Assembly (NCBI RefSeq): GCF_000478825.2
Contig: NZ_CP007544.1
Coordinates: 1 to 64,000, forward strand
DNA length: 64,000 nucleotides
Source of the DNA: Synechocystis sp. PCC 6714
GTDB taxonomy: Bacteria > Cyanobacteriota > Cyanobacteriia > Cyanobacteriales > Microcystaceae
Direction of reading: 5' to 3'
The notes under the pieces were generated by a model, which worked only from the letters and a program-made list of their open reading frames with translations, was not told where the DNA came from and made no database searches. Of the stretch, positions 19,001 to 27,189 are shown one piece after another. Each line of letters opens with the position of its first letter. The stretch's first letter is position 1. The position numbers and the translations under genes are program-made.

Positions 19001-20402
19001 AGTAGCAGATATTATCATCACCGATGATGCTTTAGGCACCAACAACCTCAGCCTGTCCGGTGCCGATGCGGCGCTGTTTGAAATTATCGGTACTGAATTG
19101 TTTATCAAAGCAGGCACCAATCTGGATTCTGAAACCCAAAGTAGTTTTTCTGTCACCGTGGAAGTGGATGATCCCGCTATTGGTACAACTCCCGATGCGA
19201 CGGTGGTGTTCAATCTGAGCCTCCAAGATGTCAATGAGTTACCAACTATTGCCCTTGATAACCAGGTCAACACCTTGGAGGAAAATACTGACACCACTAA
19301 TCCGGTGAAAGTAGCAGACATTATCATCACCGATGATGCTTTAGGCACCAACAACCTCAGCCTGTCCGGTGCTGATGCGGCGCTGTTTGAAATTATCGGT
19401 ACTGAATTGTTTATCAAAGCAGGCACCAATCTGAATTCTGAAACCCAAAGTAGTTTTGCTGTCACCGTGGAAGTGGATGATCCCGCTATTGGTACAACTC
19501 CCGATGCGACGGTGGTGTTCAATCTGAGCCTCCAAGATGTCAATGAGTTACCAACTATTGCCCTTGATAACCAGGTCAACACCTTGGAGGAAAATACTGA
19601 CACCACTAATCCGGTGAAAGTAGCAGATATTATCATCACCGATGATGCTTTAGGCACCAACAACCTCAGCCTGTCCGGTGCCGATGCGGCGCTGTTTGAA
19701 ATTATCGGTACTGAATTGTTTATCAAAGCAGGCACCAATCTGGATTCTGAAACCCAAAGTAGTTTTGCTGTCACTGTGGAAGTGGATGATCCGGCTATTG
19801 GTTCTATTTTTGAAGACTCCATTAACTTCTCCCTCACCCTCACAAATATCAACGAGATTGATGGCAATAATGCCGCTAATTTGCTTTTTGGAACTCGAAA
19901 AAATGAATTAATTCGAGGTTTTGGCGGTAATGATATCCTTTTCGGTAATGGCGGGAATGACACACTAAATGGTGGTCAAGGTCATGACTATCTTGATGGA
20001 GGTATTGGCAACGATATCCTCAATGGCGGAGAAGGCAATGATATTCTCATCGGAGGCTTTGGTGATGATGTACTGATGGGAGGAGGGGGAGCAGATAAAC
20101 TAAGTGGTGGATTTGGCAATGATCAGTTTCTCTACAAAGCCTTAAACGAAGCGGCAGACGTAATCCTTGATTTCAATCGAAGCCAAGATCAGTTAGTTTT
20201 AACCGAGTTATTTAAAGATCTTGGTTACACCCGTGGAAATCCCGTTGCCGATGGTTATTTACGCTTCAATCGCGCAGGATTGAGTACACAGGTGCAAATT
20301 GACTCAGATGGTAGTCAGACTGCCTTCAACTACACTACCCTGACTACCCTGATTGGAGTCTTGCCTTCTGGTCTCATTGTAGGAAGCAATGTGGTTATCT
20401 AA
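13023..20402 (+). CDS. Giant secreted beta-helix / cadherin-like / RTX protein (about 2459 aa)
   Basis: The N-terminal domain has an EEIGHYVD stretch seen in cyanobacterial secreted repeat proteins. Next are two right-handed beta-helix modules built of GGGIFNxxGTATVANSTISGNSA-like repeats, each closed by a duplicated block ending GAGVDIGAFE; the second opens with a CSLREA-like LSLREAL. A long ITGQGS/GGEITS repeat zone follows, then near-identical cadherin-like units (residues about 1777-2260), then RTX calcium-binding nonapeptides (GGNDILFGNGGNDTLNGG) around 2295-2365. No Sec signal peptide is seen, and RTX proteins use type I secretion. I chose the ATG at 13023 over a TTG at 13014. An adhesin or S-layer role is inferred. 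Confidence 0.9.
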   Translation: MNLSVALGLVYEQLNAVAQSPDYWTILNTAFGDRHDPDRATQLQRQWQEEDFGDLPSVQVLSADVLSFARGAYAVSNNTIYLADSFLATASLEALNAVLLEEIGHYVDRLINAEDSPGDEGEIFAALVLGVELSELDLESLKAQPDQFTIWVAGEPVAVEAATFTVTNTNDNGAGSLRQAIIDANANAGADTITFTGSVFTDGTPDKITLISGELKITDSVTIQGLGANLLTISGNNASRVFLIDDGNESKLAQVMLNSLTITGGNNYYGGGIFNQENLSLSNITLTDNSAFRGGGIYNNGTATIANSTLNGNSADESGGGIFNKENLSLSNNTISGNSAAFGGGIFNDEGGTATIANSTISGNFASFGGGIYNNGVATTSLTSVIVANNTASNNGNDLLRSSGSGTINAINSLIENNADRINGTKSNNITGQDPLLGPLQNNGGPTQTLALLPGSPAINAGSNPNNLTTDQRGAARSQGAGVDIGAFEFFSELVVDTLVDENDGNFLAGDLSLREALALIVDGGTITFANSLTGGTITLNGTELLINRSLTINGDINGDNRADITISGNNNSRVFLIDDSNGSNLAQVTLNSLTITGGNSGNNYYGGGIFNQENLSLSNITLTGNSALIGGGIFNDDGGIATVANSTISDNSATLIGGGIFNEDGGTATVANSTISGNSANLGGGVFNDKSGTATVTNSTISGNSAELGGGIHNIGTATVANSTISGNSANFQGGGIFNSNSGTATVANSTISGNSATSQGGGIFNRGTTSLTSVIVANNTASNGNDLLRSLGTINATKSLIEEDVNPSLGEEKTINGTDIDNIIGEDPLLGSLQNNGGPTQTLALLPGSPAIDAGSNPNNLTTDQRGAARSQGAGVDIGAFELESPAQTVITVDSAGNLVITDQVDTDDTLTLSSNGTFLTITDASGKVIRTAIAGATGNGTNTVAIPLSSFSGSILTNTLGGDDTLTVDFSGGANPIPTGGLTFNGGTQTTSANGDKLVLTGGSFTNTTYNYTNENNGSINLDGKVITYTGLEPITASVTATNVILNYSATAETITLTGASATQTTVDSTAGEITTFNNPSQSLTINGGATGANTFNLNGISSGFVGDLILNGSGDTNGDTVNINVNPHSNRFNITNIQNINVAGTANITTNDTGENGDVNWTTGQAINLISGSSLNTTQGNIKLTAKGEITGIDYRGIVVDNGQITSSQGAIELSGTANGASSERYGVHVVNGGQVISADSATITITGQGSLSGTGTGNYGIRIEGTNSKITSVNGTIDIEGKGGTGNGFNSGILLSGGGEITSATGAIALKGTADSQGGTSIGIAVVSEAKVTNTVNGTIVLIGQGSKSGTGNGNDGVRVENTNSQVTAQDGSISITGTGGSNRSENLGVRITGGGQVKSIGNATIDITGQGSGNGVDTNYGVQVTGASSSITSNDGDITITGTGGGTGGNNRGVSVEGGGTISSTGTEANAAQINITGQGSTTASGTSNYGVLLQSAGSRITSADGAINVTGTGGSGTNNNTGVLLFGGGEITSTGTGATAATITIQGTGGSGANSDGIRLENAGSKIQSDSGAINLNGTASGANFGINLLSGTVITSATGNINLLSSAINLADTASLTTAGNVLINHDDDATVGATTIGATINVTATKLYLNDTINIDYNSVLSRFDTIDLTGEVDLAGSNLNLDLTNFVPAFNGFYTLIDNDGSDAVTGIFAGLAEGAIVSTQSTYNLLITYKGDAANPSLANIGTGNDVQIYVNQAPTAVSVPNANLAENTDTTNPVKVADIIITDDALGTNNLSLSGADAALFEIIGTELFIKAGTNLNSETQSSFSVTVEVDDPAIGTTPDATVVFNLSLQDVNELPTIALDNQVNTLEENTDTTNPVKVADIIITDDALGTNNLSLSGADAALFEIIGTELFIKAGTNLDSETQSSFSVTVEVDDPAIGTTPDATVVFNLSLQDVNELPTIALDNQVNTLEENTDTTNPVKVADIIITDDALGTNNLSLSGADAALFEIIGTELFIKAGTNLDSETQSSFSVTVEVDDPAIGTTPDATVVFNLSLQDVNELPTIALDNQVNTLEENTDTTNPVKVADIIITDDALGTNNLSLSGADAALFEIIGTELFIKAGTNLNSETQSSFAVTVEVDDPAIGTTPDATVVFNLSLQDVNELPTIALDNQVNTLEENTDTTNPVKVADIIITDDALGTNNLSLSGADAALFEIIGTELFIKAGTNLDSETQSSFAVTVEVDDPAIGSIFEDSINFSLTLTNINEIDGNNAANLLFGTRKNELIRGFGGNDILFGNGGNDTLNGGQGHDYLDGGIGNDILNGGEGNDILIGGFGDDVLMGGGGADKLSGGFGNDQFLYKALNEAADVILDFNRSQDQLVLTELFKDLGYTRGNPVADGYLRFNRAGLSTQVQIDSDGSQTAFNYTTLTTLIGVLPSGLIVGSNVVI
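18354..19802 (+). repeat. Tandem 309-bp repeats encoding cadherin-like units
   Basis: GAAAATACTGACACC starts copies at 18354, 18663, 18972, 19281 and 19590, exactly 309 bases (103 codons) apart. The first four units are complete and the fifth stops after about 213 bases. The copies differ by only a few bases, for example AATCTGAATTCT versus AATCTGGATTCT, and TTTTCT versus TTTGCT, so recent unequal recombination or gene conversion is likely. Confidence 0.95.
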
Positions 20403-20430
20403 ACTTCTTTAGGAAGAAATGGTGTTAATT

Positions 20431-20848
20431 GGGGTCACCACAGAAAAGGGAAAAGTCGTAGGCTAAGCAAGATTTGGCAATAAGAAAGCCTATAAATAAA
20501 AAGTTTTAGCATTTAGCCAGGCTTCCAAATATAGTCACCAGTAAGGCCAATATGCTCCCAACCGAGGGGGGAAAGATATTGCAATAAATGGGGAGGGATG
20601 GATTGTCCAGAGTCTTCAAGAAACTGGAGAGCCTTTTGCAAATAGACAGTATTCAATTGGAAACGTCCTTATAGTCAATCAAAGTAAGCTTGAGACGGCT
20701 AAGGTCTTTACCAAAGAGGCTTTTAGCTCCGGTCAGTGTCTTACTTTCAATTAAATCAACTATAAATGACACAACCATTGATTTGAATCCCTTTTTATTG
20801 CTCTATTTTCCTTAGCGTACGTTTTTTTCCCTTTTCTGTTGTGACCCC
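20431..20848. mobile_element. Deleted Tn3-family element (418 bp) with 38-bp terminal inverted repeats
   Basis: The left end begins GGGGTCACCACAGAAAAGGG and the right end, reversed, begins GGGGTCACAACAGAAAAGGG; both continue with GGAAAA-like and GTA(G/C)GCTAAG sequence, as in Tn3-family 38-bp ends. Between them lies the end of a TnpA gene, in the position that TnpA occupies in Tn3 elements. No clear 5-bp target duplication is visible (TAATT on the left, TTGAA on the right). The element lies 28 bases after the giant protein gene. Confidence 0.75.
20513..20655 (-). pseudogene. C-terminal remnant of a Tn3-family TnpA transposase
   Basis: On the minus strand, about 47 codons read [17 protein letters not shown], then [20 protein letters not shown] and WKPG before the TAA at 20513. 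The LSPLxWEHIxLTGDYxW ending is diagnostic for Tn3 transposases. The rest of the gene is gone, so the element cannot move by itself. Confidence 0.8.
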
Positions 20849-21405
20849 TTGAAGAGTTTTAGGCAAGCCTTTGAAGAATAAGATGGCGTTGCCAAACAAC
20901 ATCCCACGGGGTTAGCTAGCGGAGCGGCAGGGAAAACTCACTACTTCAACACCAAAGGAAAAACCCTAGACCTTGCTTGTGGAGAACTCTATGATGGTTG
21001 TCCCTTGTATGCCGCCTAGAGCTTATTCATAATGGCGATCGCCAGAAGTTGTTGTTGGTTACTGATGGGCAGGAAAGTCCGACCGGCTAAAGCCCATCTT
21101 TCTGTGGGGTCTATATTTGATGGCACCGTGGATTACCACCGTGCATTAAGAATGTTGTAAACGATCGCCAACAAAGCTGGAGTTTGGACTAATGGCAATG
21201 CAGAACGCCCTTGGGATTGGAGAAAGCAGAATAATTAGGGGTTGGATTGGCGATGGGTCAACACTAGATTCACTAGGAAATTTTCCGGCGATCACGGCTA
21301 AATGGAGTGATATCCCGAAAGTCTCGACATATCGTTACTTAAAGAGTGTTATACGTAAAATTTTCGTATAATCAATAGTTAGGCGAGCGCTCGCGCCCCG
21401 TTAGC
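20849..21405. other. Gene-free stretch of overlapping relics shared with other sites
   Basis: About 20935-21010 (TTCAACACCAAAGG, then TTGCTTGTGGAGAACTCTATG) recurs near 24.68 and 59.48 kb. About 21055-21150 (ACTGATGGGCAGGAAAGT to GATTACCACCGTGCATT) recurs near 26.89 and 60.77 kb. About 21160-21238 encodes TIANKAGVWTNGNAERPWDW, as at 5.83 kb. Bases 21310-21383 match 3251-3323. No intact gene is present. Confidence 0.55.
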
Positions 21406-21426
21406 GTGCAACGAGAAATAGAACAA

Positions 21427-22104
21427 ATGCCAAATCTCCTATTCGAGGCCTTAGCAAGTGAAATTGACGAGACGTACGCAAAACTAGGTCATTCATTAGG
21501 GTGGAGGTTTCTTACCTCGCCAAAGAGGACTCTCTCTAAGGAGACAGATTATATTTTTCTTACAATTAATCCCGCTGGAAACAAAATTACCCACGCCGAT
21601 AGCAGAGAAAGCTGTGAAAACGGCTCTCCTTACCTATATGAAAGATGGAAAAATTCAGCCCCTGGGAAATCCCCGCTGCAAGTTCAAATACAATTACTAT
21701 TTATGGAATTAGAATGGGAGTTCGATAGTGTTCTGAGCGGACAGCTTGTGCCTTTTCGTTCCCCGTCTTGGAATGATTTACCTCATCAGAAACAGTCGCT
21801 AAATTTTGGCATTAGTATCTGGGCCAGGATAATCGCACATGTACAACCTAAGATGATAGTTGCTGTAGGTAAAACTCAACTGAGAGAGCCGATTTGTAAA
21901 ATGTTGGGTTCACCAATTTTGAGCAGTGAGGAGCTAGTCGGCTGGGGAAGCATTTCTGCTGGTTTGGATATATTTGATAGCTGTTCACTAGTCACTCTTC
22001 CACATCTATCGAGGTTTCAGATTATGGGGCGTGATAAAAGTAAAGAGCCAATCAGAAAACTGATTCAGACAGCCAGGGCGAAGGGTAATGTCTCAAGGCT
22101 CTGA
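21427..22104 (+). CDS. Hypothetical protein, tentatively uracil-DNA-glycosylase-like
   Basis: The protein of about 225 residues has IFLTINPAGNK near its N-terminus, SGQLVPFRSPSWNDL in the middle, MIVAVGKTQLREPI and a late LPHLSRFQIM. The spacing of an NP loop, a VPFRSP stretch, an IVxVG strand and an HxSR segment recalls the UDG superfamily, but no catalytic signature is decisive. A GTG at 21406 could extend the start by seven residues. It follows the hairpin-bearing repeat shared with 3.25 kb and stands alone. Confidence 0.5.
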   Translation: MPNLLFEALASEIDETYAKLGHSLGWRFLTSPKRTLSKETDYIFLTINPAGNKITHADSRESCENGSPYLYERWKNSAPGKSPLQVQIQLLFMELEWEFDSVLSGQLVPFRSPSWNDLPHQKQSLNFGISIWARIIAHVQPKMIVAVGKTQLREPICKMLGSPILSSEELVGWGSISAGLDIFDSCSLVTLPHLSRFQIMGRDKSKEPIRKLIQTARAKGNVSRL

Positions 22105-22243
22105 GTAGTAACGGAACAGGAATGCACTCTAAGGATTTTTAGGCGGGTTAAGCCGACGAATTTAATAGTGTGTAATTTTTAAGACTTGACAGCAGGCAGG
22201 CAGGAGTTAAGATGTATAGAAACTTGTACTCAAGGGCCTCTTA

Positions 22244-22528
22244 ATGGTCAACCACTGTAAAAATTTTCTGCTAGTCGGCTACCTTTTGACCTGTTCGTGG
22301 CCTGCGATGGCTCAGCAGGCACCTTCACCCAGTAGATGCACCGAATACCGGGACGGGCGAGCCGTAAAAACATACAAATGTCTGGTTGGTCGAGACTCTT
22401 CTGGCTCAGTTAATTTTATTGAATGGGAGTATGGAACAGCTTCCACAAGCCTTGGGGGATGGGTACGTGTATCTGGTTCTTGTTTTGCCGCAAGTGAAGA
22501 TAGAAAATCGCGGATATGTGCAAATTAG
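22244..22528 (+). CDS. Small secreted hypothetical protein (94 aa)
   Basis: The N-terminus NHCKNFLLVGYLLTCSWPAMAQQ has a short basic head, a hydrophobic core and an AMA-Q cleavage site, so Sec export is likely. The mature part of about 70 residues holds four cysteines (CTEY, YKCL, GSCFAA, RICAN), which could form two disulfides. No family is recognised. A long open frame at 22386 in another phase is taken as a shadow. Confidence 0.55.
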   Translation: MVNHCKNFLLVGYLLTCSWPAMAQQAPSPSRCTEYRDGRAVKTYKCLVGRDSSGSVNFIEWEYGTASTSLGGWVRVSGSCFAASEDRKSRICAN

Positions 22529-22854
22529 TATATCGTCAGACTTTCTTCTAACGATTGTCAGCTCTCTTTATTCAGGGAGTGAACAGAAAAAGTCTTACTT
22601 GTGTGGCGAGTATGAACTAGACTTAAAAGCCTTGCTGTGATTGGATTTCAGGCTTGGCGTGCATTTTGGTTCCATTACTACTCAAACCCCTATTCAGATA
22701 AAATTTACTAGGGGTTTAATGACGATCACCAGTTAAATGGACTCAAACAAAGAAGTTGACCGTCAATGAATCTAGCTGGGTGAAAACCTTATCTGCCATT
22801 AGCCCGGCTAAGCTACATCAATTAGTTCAGAAACCTAACCTCGAAGAAACTAAA

Positions 22855-23892
22855 ATGACGACCCAAGCTCTCACTGCTGAATTTGCTATTGAACAACTAA
22901 AAATACTTTGCCAAGATGGAGATGTTTCCGATACTTTTTCAGATTTTGAAAAAAGTAGCGATGATGAAGACCAAGGCGTAAATGAGGATGATATAAGCAA
23001 ATTTGTCGGGATTCTTGCCAAATCAAATTGGGAATCAGAGGAAGAGTTTTTCAAATTCTACAAATTCGTAGGTTATGAACTCTTTACTACAGCTTCAGAC
23101 CCTGAATTATCTGATCCATCTGGAGATAAAACTCTTATTCGTACATCTCCCCATGACATTCAATTTAGCCCCTATACCCTTACTTCCATTGGTGGCTATT
23201 TTGACCTTTACGCCAGGGCTCGTGAATTTTTAAAACAAGATCAACAAAATGGACAATATGCGTATGAAGAAGTCGAAATACCTCCTCAATGTGATGCTGA
23301 GTCCGAAGATATAACTGTAATAGATTTGATTCCTGGTGCCACAGCTTACATTTATGATCACGGATCATATTTATCAGGTCACAGTTCCCTATTTGATAAA
23401 CTTCAAGTTCAGTTTTGGTGCGACCTTATTTACTTTTTAGGTGCTGGTTACGTAGAAAGTTCCTATAATTATGATGATACATTTCCAAAAAGGGATATAG
23501 CACTATGCCTAGACAATGGTGTGGTTTTGGAGCACTTATTTTATCGTAATGAAGAGACTAATAATGATACCTATATCTACAGTCAAGATTGCATTGATCA
23601 TCTTTGTACAAACCAATCAACCACAAGTCAAATACTAAAAACAATTACATTAGCCGCCACCCATAATTATGAAAAATTAGCCGCTGAATTGGAAGAAGAA
23701 GAGATTTGGCATGGTTCTGAAGATTCCTTTGAGAAATTTCGTGAATACATAATGGAAGATCTTGATTGGGATACAGAAGAAATACTTGAAGCAGTCAAAT
23801 CCCATCCTAATTGCACTGATGAAATTTTAGAAATTATTGACGAATATGAAGCAGAAAATTCTGACGATGATGGAGAAGAAGAAGACCTATGA
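22855..23892 (+). CDS. Acidic hypothetical protein (about 345 aa)
   Basis: The protein is strongly acidic, with stretches such as KSSDDEDQGVNEDD and a tail ENSDDDGEEEDL. A central region with VIDLIPGATAYIYDHGSYLSG and GDxxFP-like elements looks globular. The frame is open from a TTG at 22756, but I prefer the ATG at 22855 because the upstream part lacks similar composition. No known domain is recognised and its neighbours give no hint of function. Confidence 0.5.
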   Translation: MTTQALTAEFAIEQLKILCQDGDVSDTFSDFEKSSDDEDQGVNEDDISKFVGILAKSNWESEEEFFKFYKFVGYELFTTASDPELSDPSGDKTLIRTSPHDIQFSPYTLTSIGGYFDLYARAREFLKQDQQNGQYAYEEVEIPPQCDAESEDITVIDLIPGATAYIYDHGSYLSGHSSLFDKLQVQFWCDLIYFLGAGYVESSYNYDDTFPKRDIALCLDNGVVLEHLFYRNEETNNDTYIYSQDCIDHLCTNQSTTSQILKTITLAATHNYEKLAAELEEEEIWHGSEDSFEKFREYIMEDLDWDTEEILEAVKSHPNCTDEILEIIDEYEAENSDDDGEEEDL

Positions 23893-23946
23893 CAATTAAT
23901 GTTTAAAAAACCTCGAAAAATCACCTAAGTTAGACTATGTTTGCTT

Positions 23947-24300
23947 TTACAGTAAGCCATAGTGTTGCTGCCACTTGCGCTCCAAATCATTGATATCTTC
24001 GTTATCCTGCACATTGCAGAGAAATGAAAGTTTTATCGCGTGATTGTTTTTAATAGCCTCTGCCATTTTTCGATGGATTTCACGAAAATCATCAGGCTTA
24101 CTTTTGCGGTATGGGCGCTTCTGCAAGATCTTATTAACATTACGGCTATAGTGCGTACGCGGTCTATCTGCTCCCTGAGAAGCTTCACCTACATACCTGT
24201 ACAACACTTGTTCATTTTGTTCATTCAGATTGATGATCTCCCACAAATATATGAGGGCCCTGGTGGGATCTACATCCCCTTTGACCTCTATAAATTCCAT
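23947..24300 (-). CDS. Small GIY-YIG-like nuclease domain protein
   Basis: This 117-residue protein carries ALIYLWEIINLNEQNEQ, then LYRYVGEASQGADRPRTHYSRN and a C-terminal NDLERKWQQHYGLL. The strand pair (IYLWEI..YRYVGEA), the Arg-rich helix start and a late Glu in LERKW fit a divergent GIY-YIG nuclease fold as found in stand-alone phage and plasmid proteins. It converges with the acidic protein gene. Activity is inferred from the fold pattern only. Confidence 0.55.
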   Translation of the reverse strand: MEFIEVKGDVDPTRALIYLWEIINLNEQNEQVLYRYVGEASQGADRPRTHYSRNVNKILQKRPYRKSKPDDFREIHRKMAEAIKNNHAIKLSFLCNVQDNEDINDLERKWQQHYGLL

Positions 24301-24841
24301 TTCAAAACTAGGATAGGGATTAATTACCTATCAAGTTAAACATTATCAGCATCAATAACGCCACCCAACAGGGCTAAAACTTGGACTATGGCTTCCCCAA
24401 TAATGTGGACTGAAGATATGACAAACTAATACTAAAGTTTTTTAAATCAATCCCCTGCCAGAAAGTAAAACAGATATGATTCCCGGCACTTTATGGTCGT
24501 CGTCCCTCCCTTTTTTTACTGCCTCCCCACCCCCCCGCCGGACGAAAGCTAACTATTAAGGCCCAGAGTCACTGACTGGCGGCCCCCCGAGTGGGGGCAA
24601 GATAGCAAGAGATAAGCCTGAAAGTTGATATTCCCCCAATCCAGAGGGTTTGCCAGTATGGCGGCGGGGAAAAATCATTGCTCAACACCGAAGGAACAAC
24701 CCTAAACTTTGCTTGCGGGGAACTCTATGGCGTGACCCCTATTTGCTCAAACGGGGTTACAAAGCCCAGATCAACGGTGGCTAAGGGGCTTGTGCCGAAA
24801 CCGCTTCTCAAGGAATTAGAATTATTACTAATTATTCTGTT
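24301..24841. repeat. Gene-free stretch holding dispersed-element copies
   Basis: About 24476-24610 is copy 2 of the CCCGGCACTTTATGG element (also at 8457 and 29345), here with its second half CGGCCCCCCGAGTGGGGG. About 24660-24735 matches the relic near 20935 and 59480 (GCTCAACACCGAAGGAAC, then TTTGCTTGCGGGGAACTCT). Nothing else is visible. Confidence 0.55.
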
Positions 24842-26503
24842 TTAATGACTATTCATAGATTTCAAAGCCGCCCCCAATCGTTTTAACCCCTGGGAACAAT
24901 CAAAGCGATCTAGATGGACTTCAATAAAAATTGGGGAAGAGAGATGGTGACAGGCTTTTTCTAGGGCTGTTTCCAACTCAGTTTCCGTGCGGACTTCACA
25001 ACTCCAACAGTCGCCAAACACCTGGGGTAATTGATGATATTTCCACGGTTGTAGGTCGTTGTAAACATTGTCTTGAATGACTCGTTCAATGGTGTAGCCA
25101 TCGTTATTTATCAGGAAAATAATCGGGTGTAACCGGTGGCGAATAATGGTGGATAATTCCTGGGCCGTCATCTGGAAGGCCCCGTCCCCCACAATGGCGA
25201 TCGCCCGTCGATCCGTGGCGGCCAAGCTGGCCCCTAAACAAGCGGGAATGGAATAGCCAATGGAAAGGTAGAAGGCTTGGCCAATAAATTCGGCGGCCTG
25301 GGGCATGATCAAATCCATCGTAGCCACAATGGCATCCCCCGTATCAGAAATGACTAATTGGGGATCTGTCATCTCCGTTAAAAAATGATTGAGTCGTTTG
25401 TAAAAATAGGCATTGGTTAATTTTTGCTCGGCAGTGGGAGCGAGGGGTTCTGACAATAAAGAAGCGGCAGGGATAATGTCTAAATTCTGGCGGGGGGAGT
25501 TATGCCACTGTTGACAAAGTTCGTCCAAAAAATCCCCTAAATAAACTGGTTGATAATAGTGATGTTTAATTTTGACTTTTTCAGAATTGGCATTAATTAA
25601 GCGTTGTTCTTCGAGTTTGGCGGTGTAAACCCCTAAATTCATGTCGGACATAATCGCCCCTAAACAAAGCACACAATCTGCTTTTTCTACGGTTTCATGG
25701 ACGGCTTGACGACTCAGAGCGCCAACATAGGTGCCGATAAATTGGGAATGGGTTTCGGCAATACAGGATTTACCCAATAACGTAGTAGCGATGGGAAAAC
25801 CCGTAATTTCTAGGAGTTTTAATAATTTATCTTCGAGGTCAAAACGATGAAATTCCACCCCGGCTAAAATCACAGGGGACTTGGCCTGACTTAATAGGGC
25901 GATCGCCTCTTGAACGGCTTCAGCGCAGGCATCGACATCAGTTAACGTTTCAGCGAACGCTGGGGGAGCAGCAGAAACTGGACAGGGTTGCTGGGCAATA
26001 TCCGTGGGAATTTCAATGTAAACGGGACGACGATAATGGGCGCAGGCTGCCAGGGCTTGATCGATTTGTTGGGCGGCTTGGTTCACATCATTGATTACCA
26101 CTGCCATCACCGTGGCTTTCTCTAGAATTTTGTACTGTAAATTCAAATCCCCCGTCGTATGGTGCAACATCAGATGGGAGCGACGATTGGCCCGACTCGG
26201 AGCACCACTAATCACCACCAACGGCACCCGTTCAGCGTAGGCCCCCACTACGGCATTGATCAAACTAAACGCCCCGACGCCATAGGTTACACACACTGCC
26301 CCCATGCCCCGTACTCGGCCATAGGCATCCGCCGCATAACCCGCATTCAACTCATTACAGGTGCAGACTAATTCCACAGGACTATTAATCAATTCATCCA
26401 TCAGCCCCAGCACATAATCCCCCGGCACCCCAAAGATATGGCTGACATTAAAGGCCCGCAGGCGATCGCCGAGATAGAAACCCACTGTCATTGTTGTGTC
26501 CAT
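24842..26503 (-). CDS. Thiamine-pyrophosphate alpha-keto-acid decarboxylase (pyruvate/indolepyruvate decarboxylase family)
   Basis: The 553-residue protein has the length and three-domain order of pyruvate and indolepyruvate decarboxylases. The TPP-activating glutamate sits in CNELNAGYAADAYGR near residue 50, a HH pair in LMLHHTTGD near residue 114, and the GDG..NN cofactor motif in IVGDGAFQMTA to LINNDGYTIE around 440-475. It would convert a 2-keto acid to an aldehyde and CO2 in the cytosol. Substrate choice between pyruvate, indolepyruvate and branched-chain keto acids cannot be decided here. Confidence 0.9.
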   Translation of the reverse strand: MDTTMTVGFYLGDRLRAFNVSHIFGVPGDYVLGLMDELINSPVELVCTCNELNAGYAADAYGRVRGMGAVCVTYGVGAFSLINAVVGAYAERVPLVVISGAPSRANRRSHLMLHHTTGDLNLQYKILEKATVMAVVINDVNQAAQQIDQALAACAHYRRPVYIEIPTDIAQQPCPVSAAPPAFAETLTDVDACAEAVQEAIALLSQAKSPVILAGVEFHRFDLEDKLLKLLEITGFPIATTLLGKSCIAETHSQFIGTYVGALSRQAVHETVEKADCVLCLGAIMSDMNLGVYTAKLEEQRLINANSEKVKIKHHYYQPVYLGDFLDELCQQWHNSPRQNLDIIPAASLLSEPLAPTAEQKLTNAYFYKRLNHFLTEMTDPQLVISDTGDAIVATMDLIMPQAAEFIGQAFYLSIGYSIPACLGASLAATDRRAIAIVGDGAFQMTAQELSTIIRHRLHPIIFLINNDGYTIERVIQDNVYNDLQPWKYHQLPQVFGDCWSCEVRTETELETALEKACHHLSSPIFIEVHLDRFDCSQGLKRLGAALKSMNSH

Positions 26504-26588
26504 TGTTTACCTCTAGGGTAGGGACTTATTTCTTACTGTACTCAGCTTTGGGGGAATTGCAGGGAAAAATGTTTACCGGGGGAATCCT

Positions 26589-26798
26589 TTAGCCAATAAA
26601 AGTCCGTAGCCATTCCTGGGAGGATAATTCAACTAATAAATCCCCTGGGCCGTCTTTGCCCCACGCTTGAAATTGTTCCGACTGAATCACATAAACGTTT
26701 TGCTGATTACTAATGATTTTCAGGGGTGATCTCAAAACTGGCAACATTAATAATAAATGATCCTCTTTATCGGTAAATTGCACCACTGTTGTACCCAA
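26589..26798 (-). CDS. Small hypothetical protein, possibly the end of a larger decayed gene
   Basis: The 69-residue frame reads TTVVQFTDKEDHLLLMLPVL and ends ELSSQEWLRTFIG. The same frame is open for about 20 codons further upstream (LLNAIRLGNFGDL) without a good start, so this may be the 3' end of a larger lost gene. It lies 85 bases upstream of the decarboxylase gene on the same strand. No family is recognised. Confidence 0.35.
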   Translation of the reverse strand: MGTTVVQFTDKEDHLLLMLPVLRSPLKIISNQQNVYVIQSEQFQAWGKDGPGDLLVELSSQEWLRTFIG

Positions 26799-27189
26799 AT
26801 CGCCGAAATTGCCTAAACGAATGGCATTTAAGAGGTCTGACCCCTATAGGCTGGGGAAATAACGATCACCAAAAGTATTTATTGGTTACTGATGGGACGG
26901 AAAGTACGACCGGCTAAAGCCCGCCTTTTTGTGGGGTCTATATTTGATGACACCGTGGATTACCACCGTGCATTGGATGTATGGCGATCGCCAAGTTTTA
27001 CTAGGAGTTTAACGACTATGGCTGTTCAGGGAATGCTTTCCTTCCAAAGTGAGCGGATCTTTTAGATAGACTATGATTTACCACCATTTTCCTTACTCCC
27101 CATTCTCCCCAGATAGTCTCAGATAATCTGGCCTTAAGCTGATTGATGATAGCAGGTCGCTACAGATAAATTCATTCAAGAATAATCCA
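26799..27189. other. Gene-free stretch with a relic shared with 21.1 and 60.8 kb
   Basis: Bases about 26885-26985 repeat the ACTGATGGGACGGAAAGT to TACCACCGTGCATTGG segment, which reads in frame as FVGSIFDDTVDYHRALDVW. A TTTTACTAGGAGTTTAACG variant of the dispersed motif follows near 26997. No intact gene is seen. Confidence 0.5.

Noticed and set aside
18311-19963. Minus-strand open frame of 550 codons opposite the cadherin-like repeats
   Set aside because: It exists because the 309-bp repeat has no stop in that frame; its sequence is just the antisense of the repeats, and the plus-strand frame is clearly the gene.
21380-21420. GTTAGGC and GTTAGCGTGCAAC recall integron attC ends
   Set aside because: No matching partner half-site with the needed pairing and no integrase gene was seen.
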